This document shows positions 27,901 to 38,118 of a stretch of 64,000 bases of DNA, piece after piece. A program made the position numbers and the translations under genes. The DNA is from Ceratodon purpureus (taxonomy: Eukaryota; Streptophyta; Bryopsida; Pseudoditrichales; Ditrichaceae): the NCBI GenBank assembly GCA_014871385.1, contig CM026421.1, positions 23,553,383 through 23,617,382 of the forward strand, written 5' to 3'. The number at the start of each line of letters is the position of its first letter. Position 1 is the stretch's first letter. The notes under the pieces are model-generated. The model saw only the letters and a list, made by a program, of their open reading frames with translations. It made no database searches and was not told where the DNA came from.

Positions 27901-29057
27901 AGGAAGCTCGTGTTACAGGTGAAGTGCTCATGGGAGACCACACCACTCTGAGACTAAGCCGTCAAGAGCGAGATGAAGTGCACGAGTATATCACCACACA
28001 CTCGGTGCACACAGCCGAATTGTTTAAGTAAGTTCCACACCGCCCCCCCCCCCCCCCCCCCCCTTTTTCCTCCAAGTCAGACTTATGCTTCAAAATTTAG
28101 AGCCTTCATATTCCATCAGTACTACGCTATCCATGAATATGTAGCTTCATATGACTCACACGATTACTGGTTGTCACCAGTGAATACAAAGAGCGGATGC
28201 AGACTCGCAAAACAGCAAGGGCCGCTTTCAGAACCTCATGGCGTCGGCGTAGGGGAAACCAACCATACGTCTATCCTGCCGAACTCTCTTCCTTGCCGCG
28301 TTTCCCAGCATGGCTCCGTGCGCATGTAATGGATCTTAGGCGAGATGGTTTCCCCCTACCTCCTGACCTCGTGCGACTATCGTATCCGCCTGCGGATCAT
28401 GCGGACTCTTTTAAGTACATGCATGCCTACGGAGCTCTCTATAGGTGTCAACCAGGGGATACTCTCCCAAACCATGTCACGTTTGATGCTGGCATTGCGA
28501 GAATGCTAAGCGAGCAGGAAACAGAAGGCATCGACGTTGGAGTCCTGAAGGACATCCTGATGGTGGACTACGGACTACTAAAGCCTGTCGTGCTTAAAGT
28601 ATCGTGGGTGAAACACCGAGATGAAGGACGGCGGTCTATTCGAAGAGATGGCCATGGTTTCTTGATGGCTCGTCTTGACCGTCGGGACACGACTCACCTC
28701 CACAATCAGTACGTGTTTCCGAAACACGTTTCTCAAATCTTCTTCATGGATGACTCTCGAGATTCAAGCTGGAAAGTCGTCATATCTCATGAACCACGGA
28801 GCAAGCGTGAGATGGGCGAATACGATCATACGACGTTTGTAGGGACTGGCCATGCACCTGGAACTCCCGGACTATTTCCCGCAACCGTCAACACACCAGA
28901 ACCTCGCAATGAGGCCTCGAATCCACAGACTCCTCTCGCGGCTGTTCCGGTACCAGCTGTGGAAGTTCTGAATGCGCTTGAATTAACACCCGAAGACGAC
29001 GCATTTTTTGATGATGATCAATACGAAGATGAATATGTCGTCTATGAGGGTCCATAG
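24948..29057 (+). CDS. CACTA transposase (tnp2/Transposase_21 type), four exons, intact
   Basis: Exons 24948-25175, 25331-26974, 27114-28027 and 28181-29057 join in phase to 1,220 residues with no stop. Domains in order: an N-terminal transposase-associated zinc-binding segment (RCPCNIC near residues 38-44); an acidic linker; the tnp2 core with a cysteine cluster (CCPNNCMLF, then CRICEAPRYK), FIILSLLIPGP, WTIHDFPALGIVSG and GYMGCPVCG; the joined motif IRHSLDVMHIERN; a DUF4218-like region (LEVWFPPGFWDIMAHLPVHL); and a C-terminal DUF4216-like region (DILMVDYGLLKPVVLKVSWV). The tail is acidic. It should cut and join the CACTAG ends in the nucleus. Exon 3 was joined to exon 4 at 28027/28181 because that keeps frame and gives ELFNEYKERM. 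Intron 3 holds a run of 21 cytosines. Confidence 0.93.
28043..28063 (+). repeat. C21 homopolymer in transposase intron 3
   Basis: Twenty-one cytosines followed by five thymines sit a few bases after the donor site of intron 28028-28180. The exact length may be affected by sequencing. Confidence 0.85.
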
Positions 29058-29279
29058 CCACGGTAGATCCCTCAAGCATGTTATAGCCCTCAAGAATGCT
29101 GTAGAAATGCTAGAGTGTTGTCCGAGTTCTATGATCCCATACTGAACGTATTCAATGTTCTCGCATTCTTGAATAAATCATGGTCCCACCTTCCCTTAAG
29201 CTGTCTACTTTTCCTTCCATGTCATCCTTTTGCATTGTCCTCTGTATGTCAATTATGGAAGCTCGCGATTTTCTCATAC

Positions 29280-29501
29280 ACATCTGGAGCAGTTGCCCCG
29301 ACCATTACTTTGACACGTCCTGGTTGACAACCGGGCATACATCATACCCTCGTCACTTAGTTGATAACCATCCAATAATGTACCAGATGTGGTATATACC
29401 CCGGAAAGATCCACGCCAGGCCGTGTGATACCCGCAGGTTGATATCCTTTATCCAGTGGTTGATATCCACTAAAGTGCATGATTTATGAAATATCCGGAT
29501 C
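29280..29501. repeat. Internal motif cluster between transposase and third CACTA gene
   Basis: The same motif family as the subterminal regions recurs here: TATATACCCCGGAAAG (about 29394), GTGATACCCGC (29425), TGATATCC (29440 and 29460) and AATATCCGGATC (29490). It lies downstream of the transposase stop and about 530 bp before the next gene, so it could be a promoter-proximal binding array for that gene. Confidence 0.55.
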
Positions 29502-30025
29502 AACATAACACAATGGATAATCATTCTGCATCAGACCCTTTTTGGCCTTGTCAAATCCCAGCGCAGCCCTTTTCTTCCACCTGTCAAGGAGACATGACAC
29601 CATGCAGTTTAATTATGCCATTGCCTAACTGGAACATCTCCATTGATGATGTCATGACATTGAGATTGTATCATATACGTAGATTCACACCCTGTCCAGT
29701 ACTGGAAATTATAACCCTAGATTGTAAGCAGACATAGTGACACGCGAATGTCACGTCGTTGATGAAAGCTCCTACGCATTACTAATTAGGAACCAATTAA
29801 ACTTACTAATCATGCGGATCTCCTCATTACTGCGGCCCAAAAACCCTATGATCCGCCGTGATGTTCATTACTGCCTCAACACTAGTACCCACCTCTCGAT
29901 GAGTCCCAGCAGACCATTACTTTCACGCACGCACTTCCAGAATTCACATCTCCTCTCCCGTTTTCTCTTCACTTCTTCCGCTCAATCGTGCATCCAGTTC
30001 TCCAAGTCCCGCAACGTTGCACACA

Positions 30026-31522
30026 ATGTCTGATCCAGCGCCACCGCTCGAAGATCATGTAATGCCTGACCGACCACCATCTCCACTGGAAGTGGCTTCG
30101 ATCCCATGGTTTGTCCGCTACATGAGACTACAGAATGATGGGTTGGTGCCAACCGTGACTCCCAGAGAGTTCATGCCCAAGCGCGAAGAAATGATCGAAT
30201 TCCTGGGGCCGAAGACCCCCTCGGGCTACACCTTCGACAACCAGGACAACGAAGAGTATGAGGTCTACGTTCAAGAGCTGTACACCCGAGTATTGCAGCT
30301 TAATTGGCCCATCAGCCATGTCATTCCCGTTCACTTCGCTCGAGGCTTGGTTGCCGAAGCCAAGGGTACCGAGATCAATTGGGCGGTGTTTGCGTACAAA
30401 ATGACGCACCCCCACCAATCGCGATCGGGGATTCCGCGAGTTCTTCCGCAATATACCGACATCCAGGAGCCTCTTGCACCACTCGTGAAGGTCCTCCCCT
30501 TCCCCGATGATCAGGTACGACTCTCTTCGTTTTCATTGTTCTTGCATTGTTCTAATTCTGCTGATTTCATTTTGCTGCTGCATTTCTGTAAACCGTTCGT
30601 TGTAATCTTCGTGTTGTACATGTCGTTTTTAGATTCACTAGGCCATACTGCACTATTTGAGCATGTTACTGTTCACGTCTCTGCGGGTTTCCCATGCAAT
30701 TTGGAAACTCTGTTCTGAAATTATTCGGCAACGTACCACTCTGTTGTAAATGTAACGTTGCATTTCCATTAACGTTTCTAATATTGAAAAATTATATGCT
30801 AATATGTCTGTAATATTGTGTCTGTGGTACGTAACTCGCAGGTTCATACGGTGTCCGCCACCTCTGCCCAGAACATTCCTCACGCGAACGTACCCCCTGT
30901 TCTCTCTGCAGTGAAGGAAGATCCATTCGACCACCCGGGTCGACGCCGCCTAACAGACCCCCCCAGCTTCGCCGATCAAGCTTTCCAAACCATGACGTCT
31001 GCCACCTTTGCAGGACTGTCATTCCTTCGGACTGCCATCGAGAGGGACGTCAAAGAATCGCGAGACACTTTGTGCGCGGATGCCCATGCTGTAGAGTGCG
31101 AGATGAGCACCTTGAAGTCGAAGATGCTTGAAGAGAAGGAGCGACTGAAATATTTGAAACGTAAGCTTTCTGAGGCGACCAAATTGCACGAGAGAGCCCA
31201 TGCGGAGCACATGCGAGCACGGGAAGTGTGCGTCTCGGCTCGTCAGAACGATGTGAGCTCAGTGGATCCATCCCATGTGACAGCCCGTAAACAGTTTATA
31301 AAAAACTGCGAGAGAATAGAGAAGTCTATGCTCGTGAATGTGCAGGACGCGGAGAGCAAGAGGAACGGCTGGGCGCTAAAGGAAAACAAACAGCAGGTGC
31401 TTGTCGACAAACTCCTCAAAAATCTCGCGACTACAGAGAAGATTCACTGGAATACCTGCGCCAAAGTTGACTCCGATCTTGCTAACTTGCAGGCCGTCAT
31501 TGACTTCATGAATGGTCTGTGA
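30026..31522 (+). CDS. Third CACTA-borne gene: coiled-coil protein of unknown family
   Basis: Two exons (30026-30514 and 30842-31522) join in phase 0 through a 327-bp GT-AG intron to give 389 residues. The N-terminal half is Pro-rich with aromatic motifs (WFVRYMRLQNDGLVP, GYTFDNQDNEEYEVYVQELY). The C-terminal half, from about residue 215, is a long charged helix (KMLEEKERLKYLKRKLSEAT) predicted to form a coiled coil and dimerise. There is no signal peptide or membrane segment. I do not recognise the family. It lies wholly inside the transposon, in the same orientation as the transposase, so it may be an accessory transposition factor, a regulator, or a captured host gene. The splice frame and lack of stops argue that it is real. 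Confidence 0.75.
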
Positions 31523-32002
31523 GCTCTGAATTTCCTGCGATTGTCCACCTACTTTGCCTACAAACAGCTGCTTGTAGCAGAGTAGATATCTTCACAACAC
31601 ATCTCCGTTACCGACCTCTGCTTGTTCATCGTTTTTTGTGTGCACTTACGTCACAGACATTTACATTCTAGCTATCACTAAGTACGTGTAGCTTCTCTCG
31701 AATATGTATCATGTTGTGACACAACTGAACTCTGGTTTTGTTGTAGACTCTGAAGGGCAATAGTAGTTATCATAGTCCCCCAATTAGTATCATGGATTTC
31801 AGATGCTCATGTGTACAAACCTGTACTTTCCGTCACATTGGAAAATTGTAAACCATTTTGATGAATGCACTTCTTTAATTTGTTTTGCATTAACTGGAGC
31901 TGTGACTTCAATATTCGCCACGACGTGCATTTTGCAAGTTGCACCGTCCTCGACATCCAGTCATCCCCGGTCTTCAGACGACACGGCCATCATCATAAAC
32001 AT

Positions 32003-32114
32003 ATACCGGTCCTCAAGCATATGACCATCTTCACTCGGTGTATGAGCACACTATCAATTGTTCATATCCGGGTCTGATCCCAGACCATGGTTACATGATA
32101 TACCCGGATACCCA
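32003..32114. repeat. Right subterminal motif cluster
   Basis: ATACCGGTCC (32003), CATATCCGGGTC (32063) and GATATACCCGGATACCC (32097) lie 400-520 bp from the right end. They mirror the left cluster in distance and core sequence. Confidence 0.65.
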
Positions 32115-32489
32115 GTCCCCGTAGGTCCAGTAGTCTACACACGTGTTTCATTTTAAGTGGACCGCGATATTCGATGAAGTTATGACGAATGTCGAGAACT
32201 CCTCCTTCTAGGCTGTTTCATTGACAATATCATCCGAGCGCATAATCATTCTCTGCCATGGATGTAATCGTGACTTTGTAACAGAATATTGACATCTCAT
32301 CAAAGACCCCGACTGAAGCACGAATTGTTTCAGACCATCCTTGCCAATCTCACCAGAAACAGGCCAAGTTCAAAGACCTCACTACTCTAACTCTATTCCG
32401 CGCACAATCTGACCCTCCAGAGTTTCTCGCGCACTCCCATTGGCCCACTTCAAAACAAGTACAGCGGAGACATGGCGCAGTGTACTGCT

Positions 32490-32520
32490 CTGGTGTTTGC
32501 GAACCGGTTTTCCACTAGTG
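32490..32520 (-). repeat. CACTA right terminal inverted repeat
   Basis: Read on the minus strand it begins CACTAGTGGAAAACCGGTT. It is followed by target duplication ACA at 32521-32523. Confidence 0.95.
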
Positions 32521-32523
32521 ACA

Positions 32524-34169
32524 ATGAAGACAATATCAGTTTGAAAACATCAAAGCATTTGCTCACATGCAGTTTTAAACTGATTCATAGACAAAGGTTA
32601 ACCATCTTTGAACATAGAAGCGTGTCTTTGTAGGGCGAAATGGGATGGAAATAAGAAAGTGGATACAATAAGTGGGAATAGTAGGAAAAGTGGATAGTAC
32701 ATGCAATTGCCAAAATGTCCAGGTCTGTACAATATTGTATGAAACAGGTTGAGGAGTCTACATGTCTTCACCCAACAGTCTAAAAGATGCTTGAATCACA
32801 CATGATGGAGTACGAAAGGTAATACCTGAGGTCCGCTTTCATTCTCAGTGATTGGAAGAAGTTGAACTGTTGATGTGTGGCTTGTTGGTGGTTGATGAAA
32901 TTCTGCCTCAAAACAAGCCTCTCAGAAGCGGATCTGTAACCTTGTGTCATTCTGTTCAGGATTAAGGAAACATGCAAAAAGTTCAAATTGTAAAAATACT
33001 GTAAAGAGAAGTCGCCACCTTGGTTCAATGATGTATAAATAGACCCAAGTGAACTCTTGCCTGGGATCAAGGTGACAAGATCAATGTTGAAGGAAACAAC
33101 CATATGATTAATATAATTTTGATACATATATAGGACCCCACTGCAGTTCCATAGTTCTAAACTTCCCACCCAGTCAAGATGAATTAACGTACAATCTTCT
33201 AGAAATTGGGAATTCAAAGCTAAAGTTCAGACATGAATTTATAGATATATAACAAAATGTTTGCCATCTCAGAATGCTTGTACATGTAAATTTTTAAATA
33301 CCGTAAATGGTTGTAGAGACACTGTAAAACCACTGCAGTAATTGTATGACTTGAAATCCTACAGCTTGTTGACATGTAAGATAGTAAGGTGGTTTGTAAT
33401 GAAATTACTTTCAATGTTACAGATAATTGCAATCCTATGCTATTGATGTTGGATGCTTTTGAAAGTATGCAAGTAGTAGTGTTTCCTTTGTGTACAGACT
33501 TCAATTAAACTGCTGCCAGGCCCAGGAGGAAGAGTAACAAACTTAACCAATATGGTTTGCTGTGTGGTTAGTGCTTCTCATTTGCAATGCTTCTGGATCA
33601 TACCAGATATGATCACACTGTCCGCCTTGACAATTTTTTTGGACACTTGTTGCAATAAGTAGGAAAACGACCTACCAGCGATCAACATACCTCAAACTCA
33701 ACATTATTGTCTTACTGGATGTGCAAGATATCTCCATTATCACATGGCATGTACCTCCATTTGTATTGTCACGGTTGCCAACTAGACACGGTCCTGTACC
33801 TAAAATAATTTTCCTACTGATGTGGACTGCTGTGGGTTAAGATGCACCGGCCACCCAATACCCAAGGGAAACCTTGCTACTCATGATCTCATGCTCTGGC
33901 CAACCCTACTCCAGAATCATAGCCTTCATCCTAACAAAATAATGTTACTGAAATAATTTTTTGAATTACTTGTTTTTATCATCTCGTCTTCAGATCAAAA
34001 AAAGAGATGGAAAAAAATACAACAAATTATTCCTCCAGTACTCAAAAATAGGGTTTAATAAGACACTCTCTTTAAACAAAATAGTGTCTTAAAAAGTATC
34101 TTAAAATATTTGTGGAAACTACTAAAAATAATATTTTATTAAAACACTATTCAAAAACATTTTTAAAGA
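32524..34169. other. Gene-free stretch right of the CACTA element
   Basis: No supported gene. Minus-strand frames at 32.8-33.5 kb lack recognisable domains and codon character. Confidence 0.4.
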
Positions 34170-34178
34170 CGCTACTGT

Positions 34179-34183
<5 letters not shown>

Positions 34184-34209
<26 letters not shown>

Positions 34210-34296
34210 GTTTTTTTTGAAGCAAATGGTGACGGAGAACAAACACACCGCAGCACAACCAAGGAAACACACCGCTTCCTGGCGATCAGACGGAGG
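34184..34296 (-). mobile_element. Short retroposed insertion with poly(A) tail
   Basis: The segment is flanked by a perfect 14-bp direct repeat, CGCTACTGTAGTTT, at 34170-34183 and 34297-34310. On the minus strand the inserted DNA is about 78 bp of unique, moderately GC-rich sequence ending in a tract of A8, C, then about 26 A. A long target duplication next to a poly(A) tail is diagnostic of LINE-mediated retroposition (SINE, truncated LINE or processed small RNA). The unique part contains two GCGGTGTGTTT blocks. I did not recognise its source. Confidence 0.85.
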
Positions 34297-34310
34297 CGCT
34301 ACTGTAGTTT

Positions 34311-37300
34311 AAATGTAATGAAAACCATTTTTTTGAGTAGTGGCCGGAGCAAAGCATTGTAATGTGATTTGACGATCATAAGTGAGGGCAGCAGAGAAAG
34401 AAACAGAAGGTGAAGGGAAATAGAAAGGGAATGAGAAGAAAAGAGCGAGGAAGGGGAAAAGAAAGGGGGAGAAGAAAGAGGAAGGAAAGTGAGGTTCAAA
34501 CGTGAGCTCCCCACTCCCCACTGCCCAGCGAACGCGTGCACTAACTTACCACCTGGTCGGCTCCACATCAGACAAGAAACCTTTCCACCCCATGAGAACG
34601 CCCCATGAGAACGCCCCCAGGGAACGCCACTCAGAACGAGCGAGAACGAGAACGAACGAAACCCGCTGGGGAACAACGTTCCCCCTGGAAACTGGAGCAC
34701 GAGCACCTCTGCAAGCGGACTGCGCGGCGGCGGCCCAACGGAGCATCCCACATCTACCCCTGTCCAACATTTCCCCAGTCTCACAGGGATTTGGGGGAGA
34801 TTCGTAGAAAGATTAACTAAGTTACTCTTCTCCGCCAACTCACTCTCTCACTCACAGACAAACTCCTCACTTGACCACCACATTAGTCTCCCAATCACAT
34901 TACTCTTCCTCCCTTCGACAGTACAATACTTTACTTAATAATAGTTAATATCATAGCACTTCACATATACTGAACAGTGAAAGACTGACACACTTACTTT
35001 CACTGGGAGCATCTTTCTCTCGCTCTTTCCCTTTCTCCCCTTGCCCACTCCCACTCCCACTCGCACCTTAAGGTACTCCACTTGGGATGATGATACACAT
35101 GGGATATACTATTATGTTAACTAATGAGACATACTACATATATAACTCCACTGATGAAGATGAGATGAGCCAAACATAAAGCAACTGAGGTGTAGTAGAA
35201 GACTGAGTTGGAGACCGAGTGAGTTAACTGAGTGGGTACATGAGTTGAGAGAGAGAGAGAGAGAAAGAGTTTTGGTGTTGGTTTGTTGGAGGTGGAGCGC
35301 CTCGGGAGGGAGGGAGGGAGAGGGACGTCAAGATCAATTGGTGGACTTTGTGTTGGTGTTCGGGTATGTATGTGTGTGGGATATGTGCTCATGACTACAT
35401 TCTTGGTGCTCATGATGGTGGTGATGGTGGTGCTGATGATGGTGTGAGTGAGTGAGTGTGCAAGAACTGGTCGCCTCTGGGTTTAGCCGGGTCTGTTAGT
35501 TTGTTAGGGGGTGTTTGAGTTGGGGGTGAATCTGGGGCGGAATTTGCACTTGGTGGTGTCTGGTGGTGTCGATCGTCGGAGAAGGTGATATGCGTGTGTT
35601 GATGATGGGATGTGTGTGTATGTGTTTGGAGAGTTGATGGTTTGATGAGGTTTGGGTTGGGGTGGGTTGGGATGGGATGGTGGGGTGTGCATTGTGTGCG
35701 TGGTTCTGGGATCTTTGGTGCCGACTGGTGGTATTATTCTTGAATTAGGAGTGGGTGGTGTTGAGGGGTGGTGTTGTGGTGGTGTTTGTGTGGAATTTGC
35801 GAAGTGGTGGTAGAGTGGTGGTGTGGAGTGTTGGGATGGAGTGATGATGCTCTGTGTGAGTTTTGTCGCATTGGAGCTTCCTGGAGTGATGCGGATTTGG
35901 CACTGTTTACCGTATCTTCTTCTTGCAGGGTGGCTGTTCGTATCCATGTGCGCATTTTGGGAATTTGTTTCGTAATTGGAGGTGCAATAATTGTGATGAG
36001 GTTGTATCTTGGTTTGCGTGTGTGTGAGGTGTGAAGCTCAGTTGCTTAATTGTCCTGCTTAAGGGAAGATCTGTTATGTTGGGCAGCCTTGCTGGGTTTG
36101 ATTGAAGGTTAGGCGTAATTCCAAGTTTCTTGCCTCGCTTGGCGAGATTTCCATCTCATTGGTCGGGTTAGGGAATTTCGGGGCAGGTTGGTTCTTGCCT
36201 GGGTTTGATGTCATCGCCGCTGAGAATGGGCATGTCGTCCTGGAGAAGGTTGTTTTTCGTTTTTTCATACTTGAGACCTTCCTACGAGTGAGCCCAAGAT
36301 TGCTTGGAGGTTGTGGCGATGGATTAGCAGACCTGGTCACAATACTGGAACCGATTCCCTCTTTGTGTATAATTGTAGAGTTGACGGTTACACGCTCGAG
36401 TATCGGCGGTGCCCAGTTTCGGATTGAGCCTTCCAATTGTGTCTGATCTTTGGGTTTCTCAGTGTTCACAGAGTTTAGGGTGAGAATCTTCGCTGTGGTG
36501 TAGTTACACTTTGCGCATGCGTCCAGTTTCGTGGAGGCAATTGGGTTGTCGCTGACGATTCTTGATTGACGCACAGTTATGCACATAGATTAAGAATCGT
36601 AAATAATGTCTTGCTCATGCTTGTTGAGAATTACAATGAAGAGAAACTTCGTCTGGTCTTGTTATTGTTGTTGAGTTTGAAAGGAATCGTGGTGTTGTTC
36701 AGGTATTGACCCATCTGGATTCTTACCTTTTCCGACCCTCTCAATTAGCGATATCATTCTCATTTTCAATCACCATGTGTGCAGGCAAGACTCGGTAACC
36801 GCAATTCCTCTATCGAAGCTGCAGAATCTTGTAAGGATGTTCTTCACTTTCTTTACATCTCATTACTTTTCCAGATTTTAGGTCACACATCTACACTAGC
36901 CTCTTTCGGTAGTCTGCGATTCTCGCCGGCGCCTGAGTTGCCGTTTTGTCTTTAACAACTTCGTTACATCTGACGAGTTATGAAGCGAATCGTATCGTTT
37001 GAAGGTGTAGAGATGTGTACGGTACATCTGTGCTGTTTGACTCCGGCATAATTATTGATGCACTTTTTTTTGTCTTAACTATATTCCCCTTATTGTACTT
37101 CAGCTAGCAGTGGGTGAGGGTACTACGACCATCATCACGAGTGCACTCACCATTCTTTCTTCTTTATAGTCGTCATCTTTATTCCTTGAAGACTAGAGTT
37201 CTCTTTTTCTCGTTTTGTTATAGTTCATCTAACAATACCTGGGTGCACTTAGTCGTGATCAAGCATTCGGAGATTGAGAGCCAAAATCTGTGCAGAACTG

Positions 37301-38118
37301 TTGGGTTTTTGGGGACTTAGAACGTATGTGGTGTTTAAGTTGTGTGTGAATGGACATCAATACAACCCAGTCAGGCAGTGTGCTAACCTCGATGAAGCTA
37401 TTAGAGTGAAGGTGTCTGTAGGTCCTGAAACATAAGCACTTACCGTGGAAGATATCAGGTTAGGCTAGGTCCGATTTGCACAAGTTTTGTCGTGAGTAAT
37501 TTTCTAATTGATCAGAAATGCCTTACCACGTTTAAATAACGTTTCTAGGATCCTCTTCGCTGTCAATTATTTTGGTTTAGTAATTGGAGTTCATCATGGT
37601 TCTAGTTATCCTGAAAATTAAGCTGTGGGTCCTGTCTCTGATTTTAGTAAACTGGAGAACATGTAGAAGGCACCTCACACCGTGTCTCTTGGTATTCTAC
37701 ATTCCTCACGTCCGTTTCAGTCTTTAAAGGAAAGTTAGGAGCCATTGTCGACGATTTAACTATGAGCATTTTGCTGATGAATATGCTTGTTGTGTCGATG
37801 CGAATATAGATATCAGCTGTATAGGTGGTCGTAAAGGACGATGTCGACCCACCCGGATGGAAATACTTTGGGCCTTACCAAGCACACGCCCCCAGATGTT
37901 GCAGAGGTCATTTTCTACACGTGACACACTAATTATGTGTGCTCGTATCAACCTTTAAAGCATCTCATGCATTGATATCAATTAGGACAATTCCTTATTT
38001 CGCCCTTTCTTTTCTGTTCCTCGTGATGTAAAAATTGTGCACTATCTGAGGTGGAATTCGCTGTCAGATTAGATTGTCGGTATGAATAACCTTTTCGTTA
38101 ATTTTGTGTGAACTTCAG
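34311..38118. other. Non-coding stretch upstream of leucine aminopeptidase, with low-complexity tracts
   Basis: It contains a purine-rich tract (34.38-34.5 kb), a GA microsatellite (35.24-35.27 kb) and a strongly G/T-biased plus strand (35.41-35.85 kb). Long open frames on the opposite strand here (Pro/Thr/His-rich) come from that bias. The promoter and possible leader or transit-peptide exons of the aminopeptidase must lie here. A spliceable segment at 36785-36830 is a candidate but could not be confirmed. Confidence 0.45.

Larger units (their letters stand above)
18415..32520 (+). mobile_element. CACTA (En/Spm) DNA transposon, 14.1 kb, structurally complete
   Basis: Both ends begin CACTAGTGGA when read inward. 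The two 31-bp terminal inverted repeats (18415-18445 and 32490-32520) agree at 28 positions and share GGTTCGCAAACACCAG. The element is flanked by the identical 3-bp duplication ACA (18412-18414 and 32521-32523), the size expected for CACTA elements. Inside lie a Transposase_24-like gene on the minus strand, a tnp2-type transposase on the plus strand and a third gene of unknown family. The sequence composition is visibly less AT-rich than the flanks. Matching termini, an intact duplication and an uninterrupted transposase suggest a fairly recent insertion. Confidence 0.95.

Noticed and set aside
28098..28170. Extra transposase exon after the C21 tract (open frame RAFIFHQYYAIHEY)
   Set aside because: Including it breaks phase with the next exon. 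Splicing 28027 to 28181 restores frame.
34299..34838. 179-residue minus-strand open frame
   Set aside because: It runs through a purine-rich tract and across the target duplication of the retroposed insertion. No family resemblance.
35504..35947. 147-residue Pro/Thr/His-rich open frame on the minus strand
   Set aside because: It arises from G/T-biased low-complexity DNA. No domain, start context or splice support.
36074..36586. 170-residue minus-strand frame upstream of the aminopeptidase
   Set aside because: No recognisable domain, no splice or promoter context, and a comparable open frame lies on the opposite strand.
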